Of a DNA stretch of 64,000 bases, positions 52,821-61,367 are shown in pieces. The notes under the pieces are model-generated. The model searched no databases and had not been told where the DNA came from. It saw only the letters and a program-made list of their open reading frames with translations. Source of the DNA: Clostridium sp. (GTDB taxonomy: Bacteria; Bacillota; Clostridia; Clostridiales; Clostridiaceae); NCBI RefSeq assembly GCF_016650035.1, contig NZ_JAENWM010000006.1:1-64000 (forward strand), written 5' to 3'. The position numbers were made by a program, and so were the translations under genes. How positions within the stretch are numbered: the first letter of the stretch is position 1; the number at the start of each line of letters is the position of its first letter.

Positions 52821-55133
52821 ATGCAATTAGATAATATAGTAAATGAGATTATTACAGCGGCTTATAATGAAGCACAGATGTCCAATCACGAATATTTCAC
52901 CCCAGAACATATTCTGTACGCTTCCTTATTTTTTGAAGAAGGTATTGATATAGTAGAGAATAGTGGTGGAAATGTTAAAAGGCTTAAAAAACAGATAATT
53001 AAATTTTTAAAGGAAAATATAGATGTTGTAGAAGATACAGAACCAATTCAATCTATTGGAATCCAAACAATTCTATCAACAGCTGCAGATCACGTTATGC
53101 TTTCTGGAAAAGAACTGGTTAAGATAGGTGATGTGCTCGTAGCCATGTATGACGATGAAGAAAGTTTTGCCTCATATTTTTTACGTAAACAGCAAATGAA
53201 GAGGAGAGATCTTCTTAATTATATAGCTCATGGTATATCTGTAGTAGATACTTTTGACTTTGATGGTACCTTAATTAATGAAGTTGAAGAATCAATTGAT
53301 TTTGAAGAAAATAATGAAGAAGATAATAACGAAGATATAGAATACAATGATGAAGAGGAAAATAGCAATCCTAAGGGGAAAGAAAACTTTTTAAGTAATT
53401 TCACTGTGGAGTTAACGGAAAAAGCTAGAAGAGGAGAAATGGATCCTCTTATTGGAAGGCATGATATTCTCCTGAGAACCTTACAGGTATTATGTAGGAG
53501 GCTTAAAAATAATCCAGTGCATGTAGGAGAGCCGGGGGTAGGTAAGACTGCTATTACTGAGGGTCTTGCACAATTAATTGTGGAAGATAAAGTACCGGAG
53601 CTACTTAAGGGAAGTAAGATTTATTATTTGGATATGGGATCGCTCCTGGCAGGTACAAAGTATAGAGGGGATTTTGAAGAGCGGATTAAAAAAGTATTAA
53701 GGGAGATTAGTAAAGAAGAAAAAGCAATAGTGTATATTGATGAGATACATACAATAGTTGGAGCGGGTGCAGTTTCTGGAGGCTCAATGGATGCTTCTAA
53801 TATTCTAAAACCTTTTCTTGCAGATGGTAAGATAAGGTTCATTGGCTCAACTACTTATGATGAATATAAGAAACATTTTGAAAAAGATAGTGCGCTTGCT
53901 AGAAGATTTCAAAAAATTGAAGTACCAGAACCCTCAAATGAAGATACCTTTGATATTCTTATGGGACTTAAGGACAGATATGAAGATTACCATAAGGTTA
54001 CATACAAAGGCGACGCACTAAAAACAGCAGTAGAATTATCTAGCAAGTATATTAATGATAGGTATCTTCCAGATAAAGCTATAGATGTTATGGATGAAGC
54101 AGGTGCTTATGCTAGGCTTTATGCAGAGGATAGTGAAGAAAATATTGTAATTACGGTAGGGGCTGTGGAAAAAATAGTAGCTTCAATTGCAAAAATACCA
54201 GAGCAAAGTGTTTCAACTAATGAAACACTAACACTAAAGAATCTGGACATTAATTTAAATAAACAAGTTTTTGGTCAAAGTACAGCAATAGATACTTTAG
54301 TAAGAGCTATAAAAAGATCTAGGGCGGGGTTTAATGAAGAAGAAAAGCCAGTAGCATCTCTCCTTTTTGTGGGGCCTACAGGAGTAGGAAAGACAGAAAT
54401 AAGCAAGCAATTATCAAAGATCCTAGCTATTCCGCTTATTAGATTCGATATGAGTGAATACCAAGAGAAGCATACTGTGGCTAGACTTATTGGTTCGCCA
54501 CCAGGATATGTGGGTTATGAAGAAGGCGGATTATTAGTTGAAGCTATGAAAAAAAATCCTCATTGTGTGTTACTTTTGGATGAGATTGAAAAAGCACATC
54601 CTGACATACTAAATGTTCTATTACAGGTTATGGACTATGCAACACTTACAGATAATACCGGTAAAAAAGCGGATTTTAGAAATGTGATTTTAATAATGAC
54701 ATCCAACGCAGGGGCAAGAGAGGCAAGCAAACATACAATTGGTTTTGGAGACAGAATGGGGTCTGACGGAGCAATTACTAAAGAAGTGGAGCGTGTGTTT
54801 TCACCAGAATTTAGAAATAGATTAGATAATATTATTGTATTTAATAAAATTGATGAAGCTATGGCACTTAAAATAGCTAAGAAGGCAATGAAGCAATTTG
54901 AAGAAAAACTTTTAACTAAAAATATAAAATTAGTGGTTACTGATAATTTGTATAAATGGTTAAGCAAAAAGGGCTTCTCAGAGGCGTATGGAGCGAGAGA
55001 AATCAATAGAGTAGTGCAGCGAGAAATAAAGACTTACTTTGTAGATGAGGTACTGTTTGGAGATCTTTCTACAGGTGGTAGTGCAACAATTGATATTGTG
55101 GATGGTAAACTTACAATTGTTAAAGGAAATTAA
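52821..55133 (+). CDS. clpA: ClpA, ATPase subunit of Clp protease
   Basis: 770-residue AAA+ unfoldase. The N-terminal Clp repeat domain (~1-140, with NHEYFTPEHILYASLFF) is followed by a very acidic linker (~155-190, Glu/Asp/Asn). D1 has Walker A GEPGVGKT (~237) and IVYIDEIHTIVGAGA. D2 has GPTGVGKTE (~518) and VLLLDEIEKAHPD. There is no long middle coiled coil, which distinguishes it from ClpB/ClpC. It partners ClpS and the ClpP encoded elsewhere. A glycine-valine-glycine ClpP loop was not located with certainty. Confidence 0.94.
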   Translation: MQLDNIVNEIITAAYNEAQMSNHEYFTPEHILYASLFFEEGIDIVENSGGNVKRLKKQIIKFLKENIDVVEDTEPIQSIGIQTILSTAADHVMLSGKELVKIGDVLVAMYDDEESFASYFLRKQQMKRRDLLNYIAHGISVVDTFDFDGTLINEVEESIDFEENNEEDNNEDIEYNDEEENSNPKGKENFLSNFTVELTEKARRGEMDPLIGRHDILLRTLQVLCRRLKNNPVHVGEPGVGKTAITEGLAQLIVEDKVPELLKGSKIYYLDMGSLLAGTKYRGDFEERIKKVLREISKEEKAIVYIDEIHTIVGAGAVSGGSMDASNILKPFLADGKIRFIGSTTYDEYKKHFEKDSALARRFQKIEVPEPSNEDTFDILMGLKDRYEDYHKVTYKGDALKTAVELSSKYINDRYLPDKAIDVMDEAGAYARLYAEDSEENIVITVGAVEKIVASIAKIPEQSVSTNETLTLKNLDINLNKQVFGQSTAIDTLVRAIKRSRAGFNEEEKPVASLLFVGPTGVGKTEISKQLSKILAIPLIRFDMSEYQEKHTVARLIGSPPGYVGYEEGGLLVEAMKKNPHCVLLLDEIEKAHPDILNVLLQVMDYATLTDNTGKKADFRNVILIMTSNAGAREASKHTIGFGDRMGSDGAITKEVERVFSPEFRNRLDNIIVFNKIDEAMALKIAKKAMKQFEEKLLTKNIKLVVTDNLYKWLSKKGFSEAYGAREINRVVQREIKTYFVDEVLFGDLSTGGSATIDIVDGKLTIVKGN

Positions 55134-55134
55134 T

Positions 55135-55170
55135 AAAGGATGTTGCTTAAAAAGCAACATCCTTTTAATT
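55135..55170. terminator. Bidirectional terminator
   Basis: A 14-bp stem (55135-55148 with 55152-55165) and a three-base loop, immediately after clpA and before the convergent VOC gene. Confidence 0.9.
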
Positions 55171-55174
55171 ATAA

Positions 55175-55543
55175 TTACTTCACTGGAATAATTTCTATCC
55201 AATAGCCATCTGGGTCCATAATAAAATAAATTCCCATAGGTTTATTCTCAAAACATATGCATCTCATATCTTTATGGAGTGCATAGGCTTCATCAAAACT
55301 ATCTGTAACTACAGCAAGATGAAATTCATTTTCACCTAAATTGTAGATTTCGGTTCTATCCTTCATCCAAGTTAGTTCTAACTTATGTGAAGTAGTGTTA
55401 TCACCTAAAAATGCAAGAGTAAAGCTATCATCTGGTGCATTAAATCTCCTGGTTTCTATAAAGCCTAAAGCATTTTTATAAAATTCTATGCTTTTTTCTA
55501 AATCTAATACATTTATATTATTATGATCAAAAGAAAATTTCAT
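55175..55543 (-). CDS. VOC-family protein (glyoxalase I-like)
   Basis: 122 residues, one vicinal-oxygen-chelate domain made of two beta-alpha-beta-beta-beta units. Candidate metal ligands are His5 (FSFDHNNINV), Glu in KLELTW, His in NEFHLAVV and Glu in YWIEIIP, the full H/E/H/E set of glyoxalase I. A role in methylglyoxal or related detoxification is likely but not proven. The ATG at 55543 follows AAGGTGGT; the open frame extends to 55573. Confidence 0.8.
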   Translation of the reverse strand: MKFSFDHNNINVLDLEKSIEFYKNALGFIETRRFNAPDDSFTLAFLGDNTTSHKLELTWMKDRTEIYNLGENEFHLAVVTDSFDEAYALHKDMRCICFENKPMGIYFIMDPDGYWIEIIPVK

Positions 55544-55671
55544 TAATATAACCACCTTCTGTACAAAAATCAATTTATTATATACAGTATATCATTATTA
55601 TATATTAAATCAATATTATAAATATATGATATTATGTTAATATAATAAAAATTAAAAGGGGAGAAAAATCT

Positions 55672-56409
55672 ATGAAAGAAATAGAAACAATAATATATTA
55701 CATATACCATAGTGGGTTTGCAATTAAAACAAAAGATCATTTTTTAATATTTGATTATTACAAAGATCCTATAGAAAATGAGGTTACTCATCAGAAGCAA
55801 GCATTGTTATCGCCTGAAAATATTAAAGAAATGAAGAATGTTTTTGTGTTTGCATCTCACAGCCATGAAGATCATTTTAATCCTAGTATTTTAAACTTAG
55901 ATGATTATAACAATAATATACAATATGTATTTAGTAGTGATATTAAAATAGATAAAAACAAATCAAACTATTCCTTTATGGAGGAAGGTGAAGAAAAATC
56001 ATTTGATGATGTTTATGTAAAAGCTTATGGATCAACGGATATTGGAATATCTTTCTTAGTTAAAGTAGATGAATTAACTATTTTTCATGCTGGAGATCTT
56101 AACTGGTGGCATTGGAAAGAAGATAGTTTAGAGGAACAACTCATAGCGGAGAACTCATTTAAAGATCAGATAGAAAAGTTAAAAGAAGAAAAACATATCG
56201 ATATAGCCTTTTTTCCTGTAGACCCAAGACTTCAAGAATTTTATTATATAGGGGGAGAGTATTTTGCACAAAAAATTCAACCGAGGCTACTCATACCTAT
56301 GCACTTTGCAGATGATTTAAGCATTACTAAAGAATTTTCTGAAAGGATTAACATACCCAAAGTAAAAGTAGTACAAATAGATTATTCTGGTCAAAAAATA
56401 ATATATTAA
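55672..56409 (+). CDS. MBL-fold metallohydrolase (UlaG-like)
   Basis: 245 residues of the metallo-beta-lactamase superfamily. The zinc motif reads VFASHSHEDHFNP (HxHxDH), followed by IFHAGDLNWWHW and a late LLIPMHFADD histidine. This form is typical of the UlaG/YfjN-like phosphodiesterase or lactonase branch; the substrate cannot be read. AGGGGAG precedes the ATG. The gene is monocistronic. Confidence 0.82.
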   Translation: MKEIETIIYYIYHSGFAIKTKDHFLIFDYYKDPIENEVTHQKQALLSPENIKEMKNVFVFASHSHEDHFNPSILNLDDYNNNIQYVFSSDIKIDKNKSNYSFMEEGEEKSFDDVYVKAYGSTDIGISFLVKVDELTIFHAGDLNWWHWKEDSLEEQLIAENSFKDQIEKLKEEKHIDIAFFPVDPRLQEFYYIGGEYFAQKIQPRLLIPMHFADDLSITKEFSERINIPKVKVVQIDYSGQKIIY

Positions 56410-56471
56410 AAAAAATTTAATATATTGAATAAATAAAGTGATTTATGTTAATCATTTAAGTAAACCAAATA

Positions 56472-56535
56472 AAAAAGCACCACATGCAATATTTTTTTTA
56501 GTCCCCCTAAGTTAATATTGCATGTGGTGCTTTTT
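56472..56535 (+). terminator. Long hairpin terminator
   Basis: A perfect 22-bp stem (56472-56493 with 56514-56535) around a 20-base loop that includes CCCCC. It ends in TTTTT and lies 60 bases after the MBL gene. Confidence 0.85.
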
Positions 56536-56660
56536 ATATTGTCATAAATTTCTTGTATAAAATTCACAAGAACACTAAAAACTATTCAAAAGAGTAGTTT
56601 TTGTATTTACATAATATAATAAGTGTGATAGATTTATTAAGTGAAAATCACAATCAATCG

Positions 56661-56678
56661 GTGTACAAGCGAGTACAC
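56661..56678. promoter_or_regulatory. Inverted repeat upstream of the YitT gene
   Basis: GTGTAC-AAGCGA-GTACAC, 30 bases before the YitT-family start. Its size and position suit a repressor operator; no regulator is assigned. Confidence 0.4.
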
Positions 56679-56707
56679 TGGATATATATGAAAGTAGGAT
56701 AAAATAA

Positions 56708-57571
56708 ATGAGAAAAGATACTAAAAACGAAAAGATTTTAAACTATTTATACATTATTATAGGTGCTACAATCTTAGCAGCAGGCGTGAATATGTTTTTG
56801 GCACAATTACAACTCGTAACAGGCGGAGTATCAGGGCTTGGCATTGTTATCCAATATATAACAGAGAAATATTACGGAAAAGGAATACCTTTATGGTTTA
56901 CTAATATTGTAGTGAACATACCATTACTTATTATTGCTTTAAAGCTAAAAGGAAAAGAATTTGTAGGTAAATCTTTGTTTGCTGCGGCATATCTATCTTT
57001 TGCACTCTTTTATACAAGCTTTATACCAGCTCCACAGGTGGATCTTTTGATAGCAAGTATATTTGGTGGAGTATTTGTTGGAATAGGTTTAGGGTTTGTA
57101 TTAAGAGCATCTGCAAGTACTGGTGGAACTGATTTAGCTGCTAACATCATAAAAGTATATTTGAAGAATGTTACTATTGCTAGAATTATATTAGTAATTG
57201 ATTCAACTATAGTACTAATAGGTGCTTTTGTATTTGGAGCTCAAAAGGCTATGTATGCTCTAATATCCATATATATAGTTACTAAGGTTATAGACAGTAT
57301 ACTTGAAGGGATAAATTTTTCGAAAGCGGTATTTATTATTTCAGATCATTCTGTGGAAATTTCGCAAATATTAATGTTAGATTTAAAAAGAGGTGTTACA
57401 GGAATAAATGCTACTGGGATGTATACAAAGGGAGAAAAACAGATGTTGTTTGTAGTAGTTGGTAAAAATGAAATAGTTCCTCTTCAAAAAATGGTTAAAG
57501 ATATAGATAAAAATGCATTCATAACTGTTGCGGATGTAAGAGAAGTATTGGGAGAGGGATTTACACAATAA
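56708..57571 (+). CDS. YitT-family membrane protein, copy 1
   Basis: 287 residues: a membrane region of five to six helices (DUF161-type, with LVTGGVSGLGIVIQYI and SASTGGTDLAANIIKVYL) and a cytoplasmic C-terminal DUF2179 domain (from ~220, GVTGINATGMYTKGEKQMLF). Proteins of this group are conserved in Firmicutes, with unknown transport function. A second paralogue lies at 59969, and asnS lies between them. AGGATA is a modest ribosome-binding site. Confidence 0.88.
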   Translation: MRKDTKNEKILNYLYIIIGATILAAGVNMFLAQLQLVTGGVSGLGIVIQYITEKYYGKGIPLWFTNIVVNIPLLIIALKLKGKEFVGKSLFAAAYLSFALFYTSFIPAPQVDLLIASIFGGVFVGIGLGFVLRASASTGGTDLAANIIKVYLKNVTIARIILVIDSTIVLIGAFVFGAQKAMYALISIYIVTKVIDSILEGINFSKAVFIISDHSVEISQILMLDLKRGVTGINATGMYTKGEKQMLFVVVGKNEIVPLQKMVKDIDKNAFITVADVREVLGEGFTQ

Positions 57572-57648
57572 GTAAATTAGGAAACATTTTCAAAGTATAT
57601 TTGAAACCCTTGATGCACAAACTACATGCAGAAAGGAAGTGATATAAC

Positions 57649-57909
57649 ATGAGTGATAAATTAAATGGTAGACCAGTTACATTTGATCACCCAGAAAAAC
57701 TTACGCAAGGAATTTCTTTGGAAAAGGGAGATGTTGTAGCAAAATCTTTCATAAGTGAAGAAGATGGATGTGTAAAATCCAATATCATTGTTGAAAATAA
57801 GGTTACTGGAGAAATAGCTAAGAGAGATTCAGTTATTGGTGAAATAGATCAAGTTGTAGATGAAGAATATGATGAAGAAGAATATTATAAAAACGAATAT
57901 GATGATTAA
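57649..57909 (+). CDS. Small acidic protein of unknown function
   Basis: 86 residues, beginning MSDKLNGRPVTFDHPEKLTQ, beta-rich in the middle, ending in an acidic Asp/Glu/Tyr tail (VVDEEYDEEEYYKNEYDD). It has no membrane segment. GAAAGGAAGTG precedes the ATG. It lies 77 bases after the YitT gene and may be co-transcribed. No family recognised. Confidence 0.65.
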   Translation: MSDKLNGRPVTFDHPEKLTQGISLEKGDVVAKSFISEEDGCVKSNIIVENKVTGEIAKRDSVIGEIDQVVDEEYDEEEYYKNEYDD

Positions 57910-57973
57910 GAAGAATACTAATGATTTTTTGTGCTAATATATTAGAAATTACCAGGTAGATAAGTAAAAAGAA

Positions 57974-58019
57974 AAATTAAGAGGCAACTATTAGATTATT
58001 AATAGTTGCCTCTTAATTT
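57974..58019 (+). terminator. Rho-independent terminator
   Basis: A perfect 20-bp stem (57974-57993 with 58000-58019). Confidence 0.9.
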
Positions 58020-58046
58020 AAAAGTTAAAGTAGTCTTAAAAGATAT

Positions 58047-58075
58047 TTGACATTTATTATTAAAAACATTATAAT
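58047..58075 (+). promoter_or_regulatory. Consensus SigA promoter of the asnS T-box leader
   Basis: Perfect TTGACA (58047-58052), a 17-base spacer and perfect TATAAT (58070-58075). Transcription would begin near 58082 and include the T-box. Confidence 0.85.
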
Positions 58076-58129
58076 TTTAAATAGAATATAAAAATAATTA
58101 ATACACATGCTAATTAATATGCTTTTTAA

Positions 58130-58411
58130 ATACAAAAACTGTGAAGAGAAAAGTAGATATAAAAGGTAGTCAAAGCGAGTTGGTGATGGTGAAAGTCCAA
58201 TACGTAGTTTATATTGAAGAACGTCTCAGAGTTTCTAACCGAAATCCATAGGATAGTAGGATTAGACGGGTCCAATCCGTTAGATATTGGGCAGTATCGA
58301 ATTATATAGTTCTGTACTGATTAGAGTGGTCATATTTTATGACAAATTGGGTGGTACCGCGAAATTATAACTTTTCGTCCCTTTATATTAAGAGACGCAA
58401 GGTTTTTTTTA
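58130..58411 (+). promoter_or_regulatory. T-box riboswitch (asparagine)
   Basis: The T-box element GGGTGGTACCGCG is at 58349-58361, with a TTCGTCC continuation. The distal stem I motif AGCGAGTTGGTGATGG is upstream. The terminator stem CGTCCCTT/AAGAGACG (58376-58383 with 58390-58397) is followed by a U tract. The likely specifier is AAC at 58220-58222 (in GAAGAACG), matching asparagine and the downstream gene. Uncharged tRNA-Asn would stabilise the antiterminator. Confidence 0.88.
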
Positions 58412-58449
58412 TTGTTTTTAAAAGTATAATTTTACAGGAGGTTAATTTT

Positions 58450-59841
58450 ATGGAAAAATTATTAGTGAAACAAATTTACAGGGAAAAAGAAAAATATGGG
58501 GATCAAACAGTATCTATCTCTGGATGGATAAGAACTTTAAGGTCTTCTAAAGCTTTTGGATTTATAGAAATTAATGATGGTAGTTTCTTTAAAAACATTC
58601 AAGTGATTTTTGAGGAGGATTTAGAGAATTTCGCAGAGATAGCTAAGTTGCCTATAAGCTCTTCACTTACAATAGTGGGGAAATTAGTTTTAACACCAGA
58701 AGCTAAGCAACCATTTGAGATTAAGGCTACTAAAATAGTCTTAGAGGGAATGTCTGATACTGATTATCCGCTACAAAAGAAAAGACATTCTTTTGAGTAT
58801 TTAAGAACGATTGCACATCTTAGACCAAGAAGTAATGCTTTCTCAGCAGTGTTTAGAGTACGTTCGCTTACAGCTTTTGCTATCCATGAGTTTTTTCAAA
58901 AAAGAAATTTCGTATATACCCATACACCAATAATTACTGGTAGTGATTGTGAAGGAGCAGGTGAAATGTTTAGAATATCTACCCTTGACTTCACTGATAT
59001 GCCAATGGATCAGGATAAAAAAGTTGATTACTCAAAAGATTTTTTTGGTAAAGAAACTAGCTTAACTGTAAGTGGACAGTTAGCAGCAGAGGCTTTTGCA
59101 CTAGCTTTTAGAAGTGTCTATACTTTTGGACCAACATTTAGGGCGGAAAATTCTAATACAGGAAGACATGCAGCTGAGTTCTGGATGATAGAGCCTGAAA
59201 TAGCTTTCGCGGATTTAAAAGATGATATGAAACTAGCAGAAGACATGATGAAATATATTATAAAATATGTTATGGAAAATGCTCCAGAAGAAATGGAGTT
59301 TTTCAATAATTTCGTAGATAAGGGTTTAATTGAAAGATTAAATAGTGTTGTAAATTCAGAGTTTGGTCAAGTGACGTATACGGAAGCGGTTGATATTTTA
59401 CAAAAGTCAGGAAAGCAGTTTCAGTACCCAGTAACTTGGGGCTGTGATCTTCAAACTGAGCATGAAAGGTATTTAACAGAAGAAGTGTATAACAAACCAC
59501 TATTTGTAACAGACTATCCAAAAGAAATAAAATCTTTCTATATGAGAGTAAATGACGACAATAAGACAGTTGCAGCTATGGATTTACTTGTACCAGGAAT
59601 AGGAGAAATTATTGGTGGAAGTCAAAGAGAAGAAAGACAAGATATATTAGAAGCTAGAATGGAAGAATGTGGTCTTAATAGTGAAGATTACTGGTGGTAT
59701 TTAGAGCTAAGGAAATACGGTGGAACTAAGCATGCTGGGTTTGGACTTGGATTTGAGAGAGCTATTATGTATATTACAGGTATGAGCAACATCAGAGACG
59801 TTATTCCTTTCCCAAGAACAACTGGCTCTGCTGAGTTTTAA
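58450..59841 (+). CDS. asnS: Asparaginyl-tRNA synthetase
   Basis: 463-residue class IIb synthetase. The N-terminal OB-fold anticodon-binding domain ([20 protein letters not shown]) precedes the catalytic core: motif 2 region [20 protein letters not shown] and motif 3 [19 protein letters not shown], with [14 protein letters not shown] at the end. AGGAGG is seven to eight bases before the ATG at 58450. The open frame extends to 58339, but that stretch is the T-box RNA and not protein. Expression is controlled by the T-box. Confidence 0.95.
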   Translation: MEKLLVKQIYREKEKYGDQTVSISGWIRTLRSSKAFGFIEINDGSFFKNIQVIFEEDLENFAEIAKLPISSSLTIVGKLVLTPEAKQPFEIKATKIVLEGMSDTDYPLQKKRHSFEYLRTIAHLRPRSNAFSAVFRVRSLTAFAIHEFFQKRNFVYTHTPIITGSDCEGAGEMFRISTLDFTDMPMDQDKKVDYSKDFFGKETSLTVSGQLAAEAFALAFRSVYTFGPTFRAENSNTGRHAAEFWMIEPEIAFADLKDDMKLAEDMMKYIIKYVMENAPEEMEFFNNFVDKGLIERLNSVVNSEFGQVTYTEAVDILQKSGKQFQYPVTWGCDLQTEHERYLTEEVYNKPLFVTDYPKEIKSFYMRVNDDNKTVAAMDLLVPGIGEIIGGSQREERQDILEARMEECGLNSEDYWWYLELRKYGGTKHAGFGLGFERAIMYITGMSNIRDVIPFPRTTGSAEF

Positions 59842-59863
59842 TTAAAAATTTATATTATATATG

Positions 59864-59916
59864 GCGGCTCCCTAAATACATAGATTTTTGTGTGTTTTAA
59901 TTGGGAGCTGCTTTAA
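59864..59916 (+). terminator. Rho-independent terminator
   Basis: GCGGCTCCC (59864-59872) pairs with GGGAGCTGC (59903-59911, one wobble), with TTTAATTT following, after asnS. Confidence 0.75.
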
Positions 59917-59968
59917 TTTGAACGAAGATAGTGTTTACACTATATACACGTAATAGGAGGAAATAAAT

Positions 59969-60820
59969 ATGAGAAAAATTATCGAAGAATATATCTATAT
60001 AACCATTGGGCTGGCACTTGTAACTATAGGATTTTATTTTTTCCTTATGCCAAATGATTTGGCGGTTGGTGGAGTTAGTGGTCTTGCTATGATTATAAAT
60101 TGGTATATTCCAGGGTTTACTATTGGTGCTATAATGCTTGTATTAAATGTGATTCTATTTATTATAGGATTTGTATTCATAGGATCTAGTTTTGGAGTTA
60201 AAACCATATATTCTAGTTTGGGTTTATCTGCTATGGTTTGGGTATTAGAGAAATTTTATCCCATGAGTGGTAGTATAACAAATGATTTATTCTTAGAATT
60301 AATATTTGGAATATTAATTGGAGCTGTAGGACTTGGTATGGTCTTTAATCAAAATGCTTCCACGGGAGGTACTGATATAATAGCGAAAATACTTAATAAG
60401 TATTTTCACTTAGACATAGGGAAGGCTTTGCTTTTGGCTGATTTTTTTATAACTATATTGGCAGTCTTAGCATTTGGCCCTAAAATTGGAATGTATGCAA
60501 TGCTTGGAGTTATTATAAATGGGTTTACTATAGATGCTGTTATTGCAGGAATGAATATTTGTAAAAAAGTTGAAGTGGTTAGTGCAAAAGGCGAGAAAAT
60601 TAAAAAATTTATTATTGAAGAGTTAGATAGGGGAGCTACTTTATATACTGCTAAAGGAGCTTATACTAATGAAGAAAAAGAAATTATAACTACTGTTTTA
60701 GATAAAAAGCAGTTTATAAAACTTAAAAATCATATAAAACAGATTGATAAAAAAGCCTTTATAATCACATATAACGTACATGAAACACTGGGAGAAGGTT
60801 TTAAGGATATAAATGATTAA
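59969..60820 (+). CDS. YitT-family membrane protein, copy 2
   Basis: 283 residues, same architecture as copy 1: five to six membrane helices with LAVGGVSGLAMIINWYIPGF and NASTGGTDIIAKILNKYF, then a DUF2179 domain (from ~215, RGATLYTAKGAYTNEEKEII). It is clearly paralogous but diverged, so this is not a recent duplication. AGGAGG precedes the ATG. Confidence 0.88.
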   Translation: MRKIIEEYIYITIGLALVTIGFYFFLMPNDLAVGGVSGLAMIINWYIPGFTIGAIMLVLNVILFIIGFVFIGSSFGVKTIYSSLGLSAMVWVLEKFYPMSGSITNDLFLELIFGILIGAVGLGMVFNQNASTGGTDIIAKILNKYFHLDIGKALLLADFFITILAVLAFGPKIGMYAMLGVIINGFTIDAVIAGMNICKKVEVVSAKGEKIKKFIIEELDRGATLYTAKGAYTNEEKEIITTVLDKKQFIKLKNHIKQIDKKAFIITYNVHETLGEGFKDIND

Positions 60821-60862
60821 AAATATATAAGCTACTGACAAAAGTCAGTAGCTTATATATTT
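60821..60862. terminator. Bidirectional terminator
   Basis: A perfect 19-bp stem (60821-60839 with 60844-60862), between convergent YitT and ferredoxin genes. Confidence 0.9.
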
Positions 60863-60881
60863 ATTGTAAAAATATGTTTAA

Positions 60882-61070
<189 letters not shown>

Positions 61071-61165
61071 TTACTAATTTACCTATACATAGTATCATAA
61101 TTAAACAAATAAATAAAGAGTTTTCTATAAACAGAGAATAATGAAGATATTAGCATAAAAATGTA

Positions 61166-61232
61166 GTATTAAATGAACTGAATTAAATTATAGTTACAGC
61201 TGAAACTAGATTTAAAACAGTTCATTTAATAC
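61166..61232. repeat. 15-bp perfect inverted repeat with nested stem
   Basis: GTATTAAATGAACTG (61166-61180) and CAGTTCATTTAATAC (61218-61232) enclose 37 bases with a further TAGTT/AACTA stem. It lies in the 315-base gap (61053-61367) between ferredoxin and transketolase, which otherwise shows no gene. No T tract follows on either strand, so it is not an obvious terminator. Confidence 0.55.
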
Positions 61233-61367
61233 CTGTGGTAGTTAGTAACTTTTTTAGCTGTATTTATATTAATGATGAGCTCATCTATTTAGCTGTGAGT
61301 TAATAACTATCGGTAGTATTGTATGCAAGAATTTAAAAGATTATTCAAGATAAAATAATGCTATAGA

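Noticed and set aside
57588-57606. TTTCAAA-GTATA-TTTGAAA inverted repeat after YitT copy 1.
   Set aside because: Seven-base AT-rich arms are expected by chance in such DNA and no T tract or partner site supports a function.
58339-58449. N-terminal extension of the asnS reading frame.
   Set aside because: It overlaps the T-box element and terminator hairpin. AGGAGG marks the ATG at 58450, so the extension is RNA structure and not protein.
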